Both the position numbers and the translations under genes were made by a program. Under the pieces are notes generated by a model. That model was not told where the DNA came from. It did no database searches and saw only the letters and a program-made list of their open reading frames with translations. Below, in pieces: positions 38,196 to 47,247 of a DNA stretch of 64,000 nucleotides; positions within the stretch are counted from its first letter, which is position 1, and every line of letters begins with the position of its first letter. This stretch comes from Croceibacterium mercuriale (GTDB taxonomy: Bacteria; Pseudomonadota; Alphaproteobacteria; Sphingomonadales; Sphingomonadaceae), in NCBI RefSeq assembly GCF_000802385.1, contig NZ_JTDN01000002.1:682001-746000 (forward strand), given 5' to 3'.

Positions 38196-39458
38196 TTGCG
38201 TTCAGCCGTTTCCGAGTTCTCCCGCCTTCGCACCAGCGCCGGCATCAGTGTCGATGCGTTCGCGGCCACATCGGGCTTCTCGCGCCGGACGGTGTATCGC
38301 TGGGAAAGCGGCGACGTGCCGCCTCGTGGTGCTGCGGTAAAGCTGCTGGACAGCATGATCCGGGAGAGCCGGGCGGCAAAGCCGCAGGGCAAGGCCTTTC
38401 GCTTCATTGACCTGTTCGCCGGCATTGGCGGCCTGCGTCGCGGGTTCGATGAATGGGGCGAATGCGTCTTCACCAGCGAGTGGGACCGCCATTCGCAGAA
38501 GACCTATCTCGCCAACTACGACTGGCAGCATGAGGTCACCGGTGACATTACCGAGGTGCCGGTGGAAAGCATCCCGGAGCATGACCTGCTGCTGGCCGGC
38601 TTTCCGTGTCAGCCATTCTCGATTGCCGGCGTATCCAAGAAGAACGCCCTCAATCGGCCGCATGGCTTCGCTGACGAGACGCAGGGCACGCTGTTCTTCA
38701 ATGTCGCGAAGATCATACAGCACCACCGGCCCAAGGCCTTCCTGCTGGAGAACGTCAAGAATCTGATCAATCACGACAAGGGCCGGACGTTCGAGGTCAT
38801 TCACCGTACGTTGACCGAGGAGCTGGGCTATCAGGTCCATTGGAAAGTCATTAATTCCAAGGCCTTCGTACCCCAGCAGCGTGAGCGCATCTTCATCGTT
38901 GGCTTCCGCGATTCCAACGATTTCACCTTCGCCGACCTCGTGCTGCCCGACCCGCTTAACGGGCCCAAGCTGGGCACCATCCTGCATCCCGAGGATGGCA
39001 CGGAGGAACTGGACGCCCCCTACACACGCGGGAATATCGCTTCGGTGTCCGAGAAGTACACTCTGACAGACAAGCTATGGGCTTATCTTCAGGGCTATGC
39101 CGACAAGCACAAGGCGGCCGGCAATGGCTTTGGTTTCGGGCTGGTTGGTCCGAACGACGTCGCTCGCACCCTGTCAGCGCGCTACTACAAGGACGGATCG
39201 GAAATCCTTGTCGAGCAGAAGGGAAAGAACCCCCGTCGCCTGACGCCGCGCGAATGTGCCCGGCTGATGGGATTTGATGAGCCGGACGGTCGCGACTTCA
39301 TTATCCCGGTGTCCGATACGCAGGCCTATCGCCAGTTCGGCAACGCCGTCGTGGTGCCGGTGGTGAAGGCTGTAGCCGAGCATATGCTGCCATGGCTGCT
39401 TGACCCTGCGGAGATCGAACCGGAGCGGCTCCAGCGAAAGCTGGCACTTGCCGGGTGA
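38196..39458 (+). CDS. dcm: HTH-fused DNA cytosine-5 methyltransferase (Dcm/M.EcoRII-like)
   Basis: 420 residues from a TTG start preceded by AGAGGTGA. Residues about 1-55 are an XRE-like helix-turn-helix (VDAFAATSGFSRRTVYRWES). The C5-methyltransferase motifs follow: FIDLFAGIGGLRRGF (motif I, about residue 70), GFPCQPFS with the catalytic Cys (IV, about 137), ENVKN (VI), QQRERIFIVGFR (VIII), LTPRECARLMGF (IX) and QFGNAVVVPV (X). Adjacent Vsr and EcoRII-type genes predict CCWGG-type specificity. The HTH probably represses its own transcription or activates the nuclease gene. It overlaps vsr. Confidence 0.9.
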   Translation: MRSAVSEFSRLRTSAGISVDAFAATSGFSRRTVYRWESGDVPPRGAAVKLLDSMIRESRAAKPQGKAFRFIDLFAGIGGLRRGFDEWGECVFTSEWDRHSQKTYLANYDWQHEVTGDITEVPVESIPEHDLLLAGFPCQPFSIAGVSKKNALNRPHGFADETQGTLFFNVAKIIQHHRPKAFLLENVKNLINHDKGRTFEVIHRTLTEELGYQVHWKVINSKAFVPQQRERIFIVGFRDSNDFTFADLVLPDPLNGPKLGTILHPEDGTEELDAPYTRGNIASVSEKYTLTDKLWAYLQGYADKHKAAGNGFGFGLVGPNDVARTLSARYYKDGSEILVEQKGKNPRRLTPRECARLMGFDEPDGRDFIIPVSDTQAYRQFGNAVVVPVVKAVAEHMLPWLLDPAEIEPERLQRKLALAG

Positions 39459-39918
39459 TATAGTCGACCCGGCGACGCGCAGCCGCATGATGGCCGGGAT
39501 CAAGGGGAAGAACACCAAACCCGAGCTGGTGGTGCGGAGCGGCCTTCATGCCGCCGGCTTTCGCTTCAAACTGCACGACCGCGCACTACCCGGGAAGCCC
39601 GACATGGTGCTGCCGCGCTGGCGTGCGGTTGTCTTCGTCCATGGCTGCTTCTGGCACGCCCATGATTGCTCGCTGTTTCGCTGGCCGGGCACCCGGCAGG
39701 AGTTCTGGCGGCAGAAGATCGGCCGCAACCAGGAGCGCGATGCCGAAGTAGAAGTCGCGCTTGACCATGCCGGATGGCGCGTGCTCAAAATCTGGGAATG
39801 TGCAATCAAAGGTCCTGGCAGGATCGGGGCTGATGCCGTCGTGTCGCTCGCGGCCGACTGGCTGCGCTCCGATCAGCGGCATGGCGAAATCAGGGGGACG
39901 GATCGTGCCGATGGGTGA
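39448..39918 (+). CDS. vsr: Very short patch repair endonuclease Vsr
   Basis: About 156 residues. Nicks DNA 5' of the T in T:G mismatches arising from deamination of 5-methylcytosine made by the neighbouring methyltransferase. ATRSRMMAGIKGKNTKPEL is the usual N-terminus. The catalytic Asp and His lie in GKPDMVLP and VHGCFWHAHDC, and zinc-binding His/Cys are present. No ATG fits upstream; a TTG at 39448, overlapping the methyltransferase end by 11 bases, is the likely start. The stop overlaps the endonuclease gene. Confidence 0.9.
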   Translation: MPGDIVDPATRSRMMAGIKGKNTKPELVVRSGLHAAGFRFKLHDRALPGKPDMVLPRWRAVVFVHGCFWHAHDCSLFRWPGTRQEFWRQKIGRNQERDAEVEVALDHAGWRVLKIWECAIKGPGRIGADAVVSLAADWLRSDQRHGEIRGTDRADG

Positions 39919-41146
39919 TCTTGTCGAGTGGCTGGATGAGTACGGCGGACCGGGGTTCGTCTGGTATGTGAAGCGCCTGTCCAGCAACGACACTCTGGCG
40001 AACGACAGCCATCAGGCTGGACCCTATATCCCGCGCGAAGTCCTGTTCGACCTCTTCCCGATGCTCAATAAGCCGGCAGTGAAGAACCCGGACGTATGGT
40101 TCGACCTCTACGTGGACTCCCATCCCGATCACCAGCGGGTCCGGGCGGTCTGGTACAACAACAAGCTGCACGGCAATCCCAAGGGCGGTCGCAACGAGAC
40201 ACGGCTGACCAACTTCGGTGGGCAGGCCTCCGCGCTGCTTGATCCCGAAAGCACCGGCGCGCTGACAATTTTCGCCTTCAGCAAGGTCGATCCGGCCGCG
40301 GTGCCCGACTGCCACGTTTGGGTCTGCCGGCATGAGACGGAAGAGGATCTTCTCGAGGACCGGGTCGGACCGGTGGAGCCGGGCAAGTGGCTGTTGTGGC
40401 CGCGGGTGCAGGATGGCTTGCTTGATCTGTTGCAGGCGCCAGCGGGGCGCGCGAGCTGCTGGCTGGCTGATGATGAAATCCCGGCAGCATGGCGTATAGG
40501 GTTTCCATCCGGTGCTGACATTATCCGCAAAGCGGTCGAGCTGCGCGCAGATGCCGGCCTTGATCCCGACAAGCGGCTGATGCGTCGCCGCGATTGCGAG
40601 TTCGAGATTTTCCGCAGCGTTGAGCAGGCGATTGAACTGCCATTTATTCAGGCTGGCTTCGGAACGGTGGACGACTTCATCGCCCGCGCCCAGACCATCC
40701 TCCAGCGCCGCAAGGCCAGGTCGGGCCGATCGCTGGAGTTGCATACCCGCGCGATCTTCATGGAGGAGCGGTTGGTTGAGGGCACACACTTTGCCCATCA
40801 GCCGGAGTCCGAGGCCGGCAAGCGGCCGGACTTCCTGTTTCCGTCAGTGACGGCCTATCGTGATGCCAATTTCCCAGCTGACCGGCTCCGAATGCTGGCG
40901 GTTAAAACGACGTGCAAGGATCGCTGGCGGCAAATCCTCAACGAAGCTGATCGTATACCTGCCAAGCACCTGCTGACGTTACAGGAGGGTGTGTCGGAGC
41001 CGCAGTTTCGTGAGATGACGAATGCGGGTGTGCAGCTCGTGGTGCCGGCGGGTATCGTCGACACGTTCCCCAAGGGTGTTCGGCCTCACCTTCAAACGCT
41101 CGAGAGCTTTATCGGCGATGTGCGACTTCTGCCACTAGCAGGATAA
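39905..41146 (+). CDS. EcoRII-type type II restriction endonuclease
   Basis: 413 residues, close to EcoRII (about 400). The N-terminal effector domain (VRAVWYNNKLHGNP near residue 80, RNETRLTNFGG near 97) is the DNA-binding pseudobarrel that in EcoRII makes cleavage depend on a second site. The C-terminal nuclease domain has RPDFLFPS (about 307) and LAVKTTCKDRWRQILNEAD (about 331-349), the PD-(D/E)XK-like core of EcoRII-C. A GTG at 39905 follows AGGGGGA at good spacing; an ATG lies two codons later. It overlaps vsr by 14 bases. Expected target: CCWGG or a relative. Confidence 0.87.
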   Translation: MPMGDLVEWLDEYGGPGFVWYVKRLSSNDTLANDSHQAGPYIPREVLFDLFPMLNKPAVKNPDVWFDLYVDSHPDHQRVRAVWYNNKLHGNPKGGRNETRLTNFGGQASALLDPESTGALTIFAFSKVDPAAVPDCHVWVCRHETEEDLLEDRVGPVEPGKWLLWPRVQDGLLDLLQAPAGRASCWLADDEIPAAWRIGFPSGADIIRKAVELRADAGLDPDKRLMRRRDCEFEIFRSVEQAIELPFIQAGFGTVDDFIARAQTILQRRKARSGRSLELHTRAIFMEERLVEGTHFAHQPESEAGKRPDFLFPSVTAYRDANFPADRLRMLAVKTTCKDRWRQILNEADRIPAKHLLTLQEGVSEPQFREMTNAGVQLVVPAGIVDTFPKGVRPHLQTLESFIGDVRLLPLAG

Positions 41147-41250
41147 AAGCTCGGTGTTTTGGCCTGTGCTAACGATCTCCTTGTGATCGGCCCAACATTC
41201 CGCTTTCTTGTCTGAGGATAGTGCAGAAGTGGTGACTTGGCGGAGTTTGG

Positions 41251-43086
41251 ATGCAACTACATTTTCAAGAAATCAGGCCTGGAGACGTCGAGCAGGAGCT
41301 GACGCAGAAGGACCAGTTTGACACCGACAAGGTGCCCCTGACCGCGACTTTGGTCAGGGAAGCACTCCAGAATGTTATGGATGCCCGGGCGCCGGACTTT
41401 GATCAGCCACTTCGGGTGCGCATCGCATTTCATGACAGCACCGCCGATCCGGAGTTCTGGCAGGAGTTGTTTACCGGCTTTCGCCACCATCTGGAAGCCA
41501 GTGGCGTCTCGATCGAGGGCATTAGGCTGGACGCCCCTCGCTTTCTGCTGATCGAGGATTTCGGGACCACAGGCCTGCGTGGAGCTACCGAGGAGCGCGA
41601 TGAACGTGAGTTCTCCGATTTCTGGCGCCGCGTTGGCAAGTCACACAAGAGTAGCGGCAAGGGCGGCAGCTGGGGCTTGGGAAAGCTGGTCTTCCCAGTT
41701 TCGTCAGCCCTCCGATGCTTCTTCGGACTAACGATCAGAAGTGACGACGGTTCGCGAAGCCCCAAGCTGATGGGGCAGACGATCCTCAGCACGCATGTGC
41801 TCGATGACAAACGCTACGTGCCTCATGGCTTCTTCTGCGACCTCGGGCAGGACGGCATCCAGGTGCCGGTGTTTGATGACGGAACGGTAGAGAGGTTTCG
41901 TCGCGCGACCGGACTCGCGCGTACAGATCAGCCAGGCCTGTCTATCGCGATCCCGTTCCCCCGCGAGGAGATCACCGGTGAGGCGCTGATCCCCTTTGTG
42001 ATCGAGCACTACTTCTTTCCGATCCTGACGGGCGAACTGATCATCCAGATTGGCGATGAAACTATCTCGGCGGGGACACTTGAGCAGCTGGCAGAACGGT
42101 ATCCGGCGCCAGTTCTGAAAGATGGTTACATGATTGCCTTCATCAAGGCGCTGGATGCCTCCAGGACCGCGGATGCACCGGTCAATGTACCGGATGGCTG
42201 GGATAGCTCTGCCGGGCTGGAAGCTGTGCTGGACGCGGCTCTCGTTCAGGAGTTGCGCGCGCGATATCTGCGTGGAGAGTTACTTCATTTCCGCCTGCCA
42301 ATTGCCTGCAACTCAATTGCTGAAGGCCGGCTAACAGGAAGCTTCGATGTTTTTCTGCAACCGGCCCCGGCCGGTGCCAGTCCGGTACCGCTGTTCATTC
42401 GGAATTCGATCACCGTCCCGAATGAGGCCAGCTACTTCACAAACCCGCAGGTTTTCGCGGCTGTGGTAGCTTCGGACAAGGTCGTCAGTTCCTTTCTGCG
42501 CGACGCAGAGAATCCTGCTCACACCAGTTGGAACGGACGCGCGGAGAAGCTGATGGCCCGTTGGCGAACCCCCGGTTCAACACTGCCAAAAATTCGCCAC
42601 AGTGCCCGGAAGCTGGATCAGCTAGTCGGCAACTCGGAGAACATCATTGATCCGGACGCGCTGATTTCCCTTCTGAACATTCCGAGGCCTGCCACGGCAA
42701 AAAAGCGGAAGGTTCCAAACCCAATCAGTCCTCCGTCTCCAACCCCTCCGGAGCCGACGCCACGACCGTATCGGATCATTCCCAATGTGGGCGGCTTCAC
42801 AGTGAAGGGAGCGGGCGAGAGCGCAATTTCCGAGATGCCGATGTCCATCAATGTTCGGATGGCTTACGCGATTGCCCGCGGCGATGCTTTTAAGCGGTAC
42901 GATCGCAACGATTTCAGTCTGGCCGGGGCAACCGACATCAGGATTCAGGCTGATGGAGCCACCAGCCAGCCTGCCGCTGACAATGTCCTGCTGATCGAGG
43001 CTGATGCTCCCGATTTCAGTGTTACCGTGAGCGGCTTCGATCCCAATCGCGATGTTATCGTCCAGTCGAACAGGGTAAGGGCATGA
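41251..43086 (+). CDS. GHKL-superfamily ATPase (MutL/Hsp90-like), defence-associated
   Basis: 611 residues. The N-terminal Bergerat ATP-binding fold is clear: N box REALQNVMDA (about residue 36), G1 box IEDFGTTGLRG (about 97) and G2 box GKGGSWGLGKLVF (about 137). A middle domain follows, then a Pro-rich linker (about residues 490-510) and a beta-rich C-terminal domain. GHKL ATPases are known accessories of some bacterial restriction systems (the group related to eukaryotic MORC proteins). It starts 105 bases after the endonuclease and overlaps the next gene by 4 bases (ATGA). No endonuclease motif is visible in it. Confidence 0.8.
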   Translation: MQLHFQEIRPGDVEQELTQKDQFDTDKVPLTATLVREALQNVMDARAPDFDQPLRVRIAFHDSTADPEFWQELFTGFRHHLEASGVSIEGIRLDAPRFLLIEDFGTTGLRGATEERDEREFSDFWRRVGKSHKSSGKGGSWGLGKLVFPVSSALRCFFGLTIRSDDGSRSPKLMGQTILSTHVLDDKRYVPHGFFCDLGQDGIQVPVFDDGTVERFRRATGLARTDQPGLSIAIPFPREEITGEALIPFVIEHYFFPILTGELIIQIGDETISAGTLEQLAERYPAPVLKDGYMIAFIKALDASRTADAPVNVPDGWDSSAGLEAVLDAALVQELRARYLRGELLHFRLPIACNSIAEGRLTGSFDVFLQPAPAGASPVPLFIRNSITVPNEASYFTNPQVFAAVVASDKVVSSFLRDAENPAHTSWNGRAEKLMARWRTPGSTLPKIRHSARKLDQLVGNSENIIDPDALISLLNIPRPATAKKRKVPNPISPPSPTPPEPTPRPYRIIPNVGGFTVKGAGESAISEMPMSINVRMAYAIARGDAFKRYDRNDFSLAGATDIRIQADGATSQPAADNVLLIEADAPDFSVTVSGFDPNRDVIVQSNRVRA

Positions 43087-43865
43087 AGCGGACGATCAAC
43101 TCGACCGGGCGCAGAAAGCTGACGCTGGATCAGGTCACTATCAGGATCGAAGATCCGGCAGTCGCCGGAGGTACCCGCCGCTTCTCGGCCGAGCTGACAG
43201 GGCTTGACGACATGAACCTGCCAGCGAACGCGAGGGTCTATGTCGAGCCTTACGCGAGGTCCTCCTTCATGCGGTTCGACTATGGCACCGTAGCTACTCT
43301 TCGGGCGCCGTCTGACACCGGACTTGTCGATATCGACGCTGGATCTCCCGTTCTATTCGATGTGAAAGTCGTGGACGAAAGTGAGAACATCGGCCGGATT
43401 CTGGCTGCCGCCAGAGCGATCAGTCCTGTCAACTCTGTCGAGGGTGACGACAAGCGGCGCTCGCTCCTCCCAGTTGAGTCACGCGATCTTGGCGAGCTGG
43501 TATGGCAGCTCGATATGCCGCCTGACGCCCGCCCGGTCTTGGTCCTGAACAGCCGGGTTCCGAATGCACTTGTCCGGCTTAAGAGCGATCCGCTCATTCA
43601 GGGAGCGATCCTGCCTGCCGCCATCGCACTGATCCTCGACAGGCTGCTCGATCCAGAGGGCCCCGGTACGGAGGACGACGAGTGGGTCGATGATTGGCTG
43701 ACCTGGTACCGGGCTGCCACGGGAATTGAGCCGGAGGAGCGGCTCGATGCCGAGGAGCGACGCATTCTTGTACTGAACGCCTGCCAGAGTTTTGCGACCC
43801 AGCAGCGGTTTGCCACGCGTACCGAGGGGTTTGGTGACCAGCAGGAAGGGTCAAACAATGACTGA
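43083..43865 (+). CDS. Unrecognised partner protein of the GHKL ATPase
   Basis: 260 residues; its ATG overlaps the ATPase stop. The N-terminus (INSTGRRKLTLDQVTIRI) and first about 120 residues look beta-rich, resembling a sandwich domain. The second half is helical and acidic (DPEGPGTEDDEWVDDWLTWY). No catalytic motif, signal peptide or membrane segment was seen. The tight overlaps on both sides suggest a stoichiometric complex with its neighbours. I do not recognise the family. Confidence 0.75.
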   Translation: MKRTINSTGRRKLTLDQVTIRIEDPAVAGGTRRFSAELTGLDDMNLPANARVYVEPYARSSFMRFDYGTVATLRAPSDTGLVDIDAGSPVLFDVKVVDESENIGRILAAARAISPVNSVEGDDKRRSLLPVESRDLGELVWQLDMPPDARPVLVLNSRVPNALVRLKSDPLIQGAILPAAIALILDRLLDPEGPGTEDDEWVDDWLTWYRAATGIEPEERLDAEERRILVLNACQSFATQQRFATRTEGFGDQQEGSNND

Positions 43866-44604
43866 ACCATTGCGCAGGCTCACTGACGAGGGAATTAATC
43901 ACTTTCGGGATTATATCGAGCGGATCCGCAATGGGGCGAAGGATCAGCCCCCGTCCGATCTGCTAACAGACCCGGTTTTCTCGGAATCGGTCGCAGGCGG
44001 GGTGGTGCTACCGCCTGACCTGCCAGAGGACGCTTTAAGCGACCGCTTCAGGTTTGGCATATGGCTGAGGGACTTGCTGGCTCCATTAAAGCAGAACACG
44101 CTTCCAAGAGATTACCAACTATGGAATTGGCTTTCCCTCCGGTTCTTCGATCAGCTTTGTGCCGCCGGCGGGGGCGATCTCCGCCGGCCTCGCCGGGATG
44201 AAGCGTACATCCTCGACGCCGCGTTTTCGCATACGAAGTATTACCGGCATCTGGTTCGAATGGCGTGGATGGCGGTCAGTCTGCACGGCGAGTACGGCAA
44301 GATCCTGCTGAAATCGCGGAATGCCGACGGGCCGCCTCTTGCTGGTTCCGGCGAAATTGTAGAGCAGCTCGCCTCGCGTCAGAGCCTATTCGGCAATGCT
44401 ACCCTCATACAGGGTGCTTATCAGTTGTATTTTAGCGAGGATGAGCAACGTCCACGGCGAGGGGCGGGCGGTTCCGGCGCAGGGTCGCCTCGTCGACTGG
44501 CGACAGTGGTCCAGCAACTCGATTTAACATACGACCTGAGAGACTGTACGCCGGAGCAATTCATTGCGCTTCTTCCGAAAGAATTTAATCGATGGAGGGC
44601 TTAG
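43858..44604 (+). CDS. Unrecognised third protein of the GHKL operon
   Basis: 248 residues; GGAAGGG precedes the ATG and the start overlaps the previous gene by 8 bases. Mostly helical. The central part (YILDAAFSHTKYYRHLVRMA, about residues 120-140) is striking, with aromatic and basic residues that could bind nucleic acid. A Gly-rich linker (GAGGSGAGSPRR, about 203-214) separates a short C-terminal segment. No known enzymatic motif. It is the last gene of the plus-strand island operon. Confidence 0.75.
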   Translation: MTEPLRRLTDEGINHFRDYIERIRNGAKDQPPSDLLTDPVFSESVAGGVVLPPDLPEDALSDRFRFGIWLRDLLAPLKQNTLPRDYQLWNWLSLRFFDQLCAAGGGDLRRPRRDEAYILDAAFSHTKYYRHLVRMAWMAVSLHGEYGKILLKSRNADGPPLAGSGEIVEQLASRQSLFGNATLIQGAYQLYFSEDEQRPRRGAGGSGAGSPRRLATVVQQLDLTYDLRDCTPEQFIALLPKEFNRWRA

Positions 44605-44965
44605 AGTAGATTAGACACGCCCGCACGTCTGGTCAGGTAAGTGTCGTCTGGCGTCTGGTAATGGGATCTGTCGCTTTAATGAGGGTCGGGACCTCGGTTG
44701 AACGGGGTCTGCCTTGTGCCACGTGCAGAGATTACCTCGCCCGGCTTCAAGTCGGGCATTGCTCCAAGCAATTGAGGCGCATGGGATGAAGAGATTGTGG
44801 CTGGTGGCGGCCATGGGTTTGATGTCGGCATCTACATCTAGCCAAGCACAGGATAGTGATGGCGCTAATTAAGCTTTCCAAGCCTAACTCGCTAGGTGGA
44901 GCACTCAAGAGACGGCTGCGGAGCGGGATATCGAATTGGCGGGCGAGCTTTCGCGGGCGTTCTAT
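44605..44965. other. Island DNA between the GHKL operon and the IS element
   Basis: 361 bases with no long gene. A 28-codon frame (44786-44872) encodes a signal-peptide-like sequence and may be the 5' end of a gene lost by rearrangement. A small hairpin-capable TTGCTCCAAGCAA lies near 44759-44771. Confidence 0.4.
44786..44872 (+). pseudogene. Signal-peptide-like 28-codon fragment
   Basis: Reads MKRLWLVAAMGLMSASTSSQ followed by AQDSDGAN and a stop. It has a basic start, hydrophobic core and A-Q-A cleavage-like site. A GGATG-rich context precedes it but no good ribosome site. Probably the remnant of a secreted protein gene beside the IS insertion. Confidence 0.3.
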
Positions 44966-45018
44966 TGTAAATAGGCGTTGAACCGGGACCCCCGATCGGC
45001 GTCGAAGAGGGACCCCCT
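44966..45018. repeat. Left terminal repeats of the IS21-like element
   Basis: Two related units: GGCGTTGAACCGGGACCCCC (44974-44993) and GATCGGCGTCGAAGAGGGAC continuing CCCCT (44994-45018). Confidence 0.65.
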
Positions 45019-45139
45019 AACAGCGTTGAGCTGATGTCGATGATGGGGTGCCGTTCGCGGTGCTCGCGGCGTAGGGAGGGCGTAGCCCGACCGGAGGCGC
45101 GAGCACCGCGAACGGCTCTTTCTGGCTACCGTGCCAAGA

Positions 45140-45868
45140 TCAGCTGCGGTTCTTGAAGCGCCAGCTGTCGTTGCCGGTTTCGACGATGTCGCAGTGGTGG
45201 GTGATGCGATCGAGCAGCGCGGTCGTCATCTTGGGATCGCCGAACACGCTGGGCCACTCGCCGAACGTCAGGTTGGTGGTGATGATCACCGAGGTGTGCT
45301 CGTAAAGCTTGCTGATCAGGTGGAACAGCAGCTGGCCACCCGAGCGGGCGAACGGCAGATAGCCAAGCTCGTCGAGCACCACGAGCTCGTGGCGGCGCAG
45401 CTGGGCCGCGAGCGCGCCGGCCTTGCCGATCCGCGTCTCCTCCTCGAGCTGCGTCACCAGATCGACGGTGTTGAAGTAGCGACCGCGGGCACCGGCGCGG
45501 ATGACGCTGGCGGCGATCGCGCTGGCCAGGTGGGTCTTGCCGGTGCCCGTGCCCCCGACCAGCACGACGTTGCGGCGGCCTGGCAGGAACGAGCCTGCGT
45601 GAAGCGAGCGCACCAGCCCCTCGTTGATCGGGGTGTTCTCGAACACGAACGCGTCGAGGTCCTTTACGACCGGCAGCCTGGCAGCCGTCATGCGGTAGCG
45701 GATCGAGGCGGCATGACGGTGTGCGCCTTCGGCGCGCAACAGATCGCTCAGGATCTCCATCGCGGTGCGCTTGCGCTGAACACCGGTGGTGACCGCTTCA
45801 TCGAACGCACCCGCCATGCCCTTGAGTCCGAGCCCACGCATCGCGTCGATCATCTCATGCCGCTGCAT
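45140..45868 (-). CDS. istB: IS21 transposition helper ATPase IstB
   Basis: 242 residues of DnaC-like AAA+ ATPase. Walker A is [10 protein letters not shown] (about residue 104) and Walker B is [32 protein letters not shown] near the C-terminus is typical. It overlaps the end of istA by 14 bases, the usual arrangement. It appears complete but needs IstA to transpose. Confidence 0.92.
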   Translation of the reverse strand: MQRHEMIDAMRGLGLKGMAGAFDEAVTTGVQRKRTAMEILSDLLRAEGAHRHAASIRYRMTAARLPVVKDLDAFVFENTPINEGLVRSLHAGSFLPGRRNVVLVGGTGTGKTHLASAIAASVIRAGARGRYFNTVDLVTQLEEETRIGKAGALAAQLRRHELVVLDELGYLPFARSGGQLLFHLISKLYEHTSVIITTNLTFGEWPSVFGDPKMTTALLDRITHHCDIVETGNDSWRFKNRS

Positions 45869-47195
45869 GAAGGCCTCGCAGGCTGTCGTAGCGGGCGCAG
45901 TTGGCGATCGGCGGGTGCATCAGCGTTAGATCCTCAGACGTGACGATGGATGCAGGCCGGGGCGGCTCTCGCCGCCGTGACAGGATGTTGAGGATCACCT
46001 CGTCGCTGACCGCACCGGCGTCGAGCGCCTCGCGAACGGCGCCCTCGACGGCATCCAGGCCATCGCTGAGAACGGCCGCAAGAACGCGGACGAAGCGCCG
46101 ATCGGCATCGTCGTCGCTGCCAAGCTTGCGGCGCAGCCGAGCGAGCGCGGGCGGTAGATCCCAGCCTTGGAACGGTGCCCCGTTCCTCAGCGCGCCGGGC
46201 TTGTTCACCAGCACCGGCAGGTAATGCCAGGGGTCGTAGATCGTCCGGTCGCGACCGAAGAACCGGGGATGATCGGCGATCACCTCGTCGCCCATCCGCA
46301 CGACGATCCGGTCGGCATAGGCCCGGACCTGGACCGCACGACGCACCGCCTTTGCGGCAACCGAGTAGCGGTTCCGATCGAAGCTGATCAGGCACGTCCC
46401 GGTCACCGCATGCTGCGTCTCGTGGAAGCCGTCGAACGCCGCGAGCATCGGCTGCAGCGCGGGCCGTTCCAACTCCAGCGCCAGTGCGACCGTCATCTCC
46501 TTATGCTCGGGATGCGCATGCATCTCCGCCCAGCGACGGCACTCGGCTTCCAGCCAGCCGTTCAGTTCCTCCAGGCTGGCGAACCGCGGCCGCGGCTTGA
46601 AGAGTCGGCCCCGGATCGTCTGGACCTGATGCTCGACCTGGCCCTTCTCCCAGCCGGCCGCTGGCGAGCAGGCGGTCGGCTCGACCATTTAATGATCCGC
46701 CATCACCAGGAAGCGACGGTTGAACACGCGTTCCTTGCCGACGAACACGGTCGTCACCGCGATCTCCACATCTTCGTGGCTCCAGTCGAACTGGTACGCC
46801 TCGCCCTGCCTGAACAGCAGCGGGATAAATGCCGCTACGCCGGCGCCGGGATCCTTGCGCCGCGCCTCGGCCCAGCGCGTGGCGTAGCGCCGGGCCGCAT
46901 CGTACGATCCCTCGAAGCCTTCGCGTAGCAGCAGATCATGGATCCGCGTCATCCGCAGCCGATCGCGACGCGGGCGCGCCTCGTTCTCGGCCAGCAGCGT
47001 ATCGAGCCGCTCCTGGAACGGTCCGATCCGCGGCAGCGGTTGCACCGAGCGATGATAGTCGAACGAACCTTCCGGTGCCCGGATCGCCTTGCGCACCACC
47101 TTGCGCGACAATCGAAGATCCCGCGCGATCGCCTTGATCGGCTTGCCGCCGGCGTACTCACGCCGAACCCGAACCACAGTCTCCACCACCAACAT
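45855..47195 (-). pseudogene. istA: IS21 transposase IstA, inactivated
   Basis: The 447-codon frame is broken by TAA at 46689-46691 between FLVMADH and VEPTACSP; normal relatives have a Tyr codon there, so one base change suffices. In addition, YQFDWSHE (first catalytic Asp) is followed within a few residues by AVTTVFVGKERVFN. The stretch that should hold the second catalytic Asp (several dozen residues) is deleted. The catalytic Glu region GWEKGQVEHQ remains after the stop. N-terminal HTH (IKAIARDLRLSRKVVRKAI) is intact. Confidence 0.85.
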
Positions 47196-47247
47196 CCCGA
47201 TCTCGCCGCCTGAGAATACCCAGGCCGCTGTCTAAACCATCGAAATG

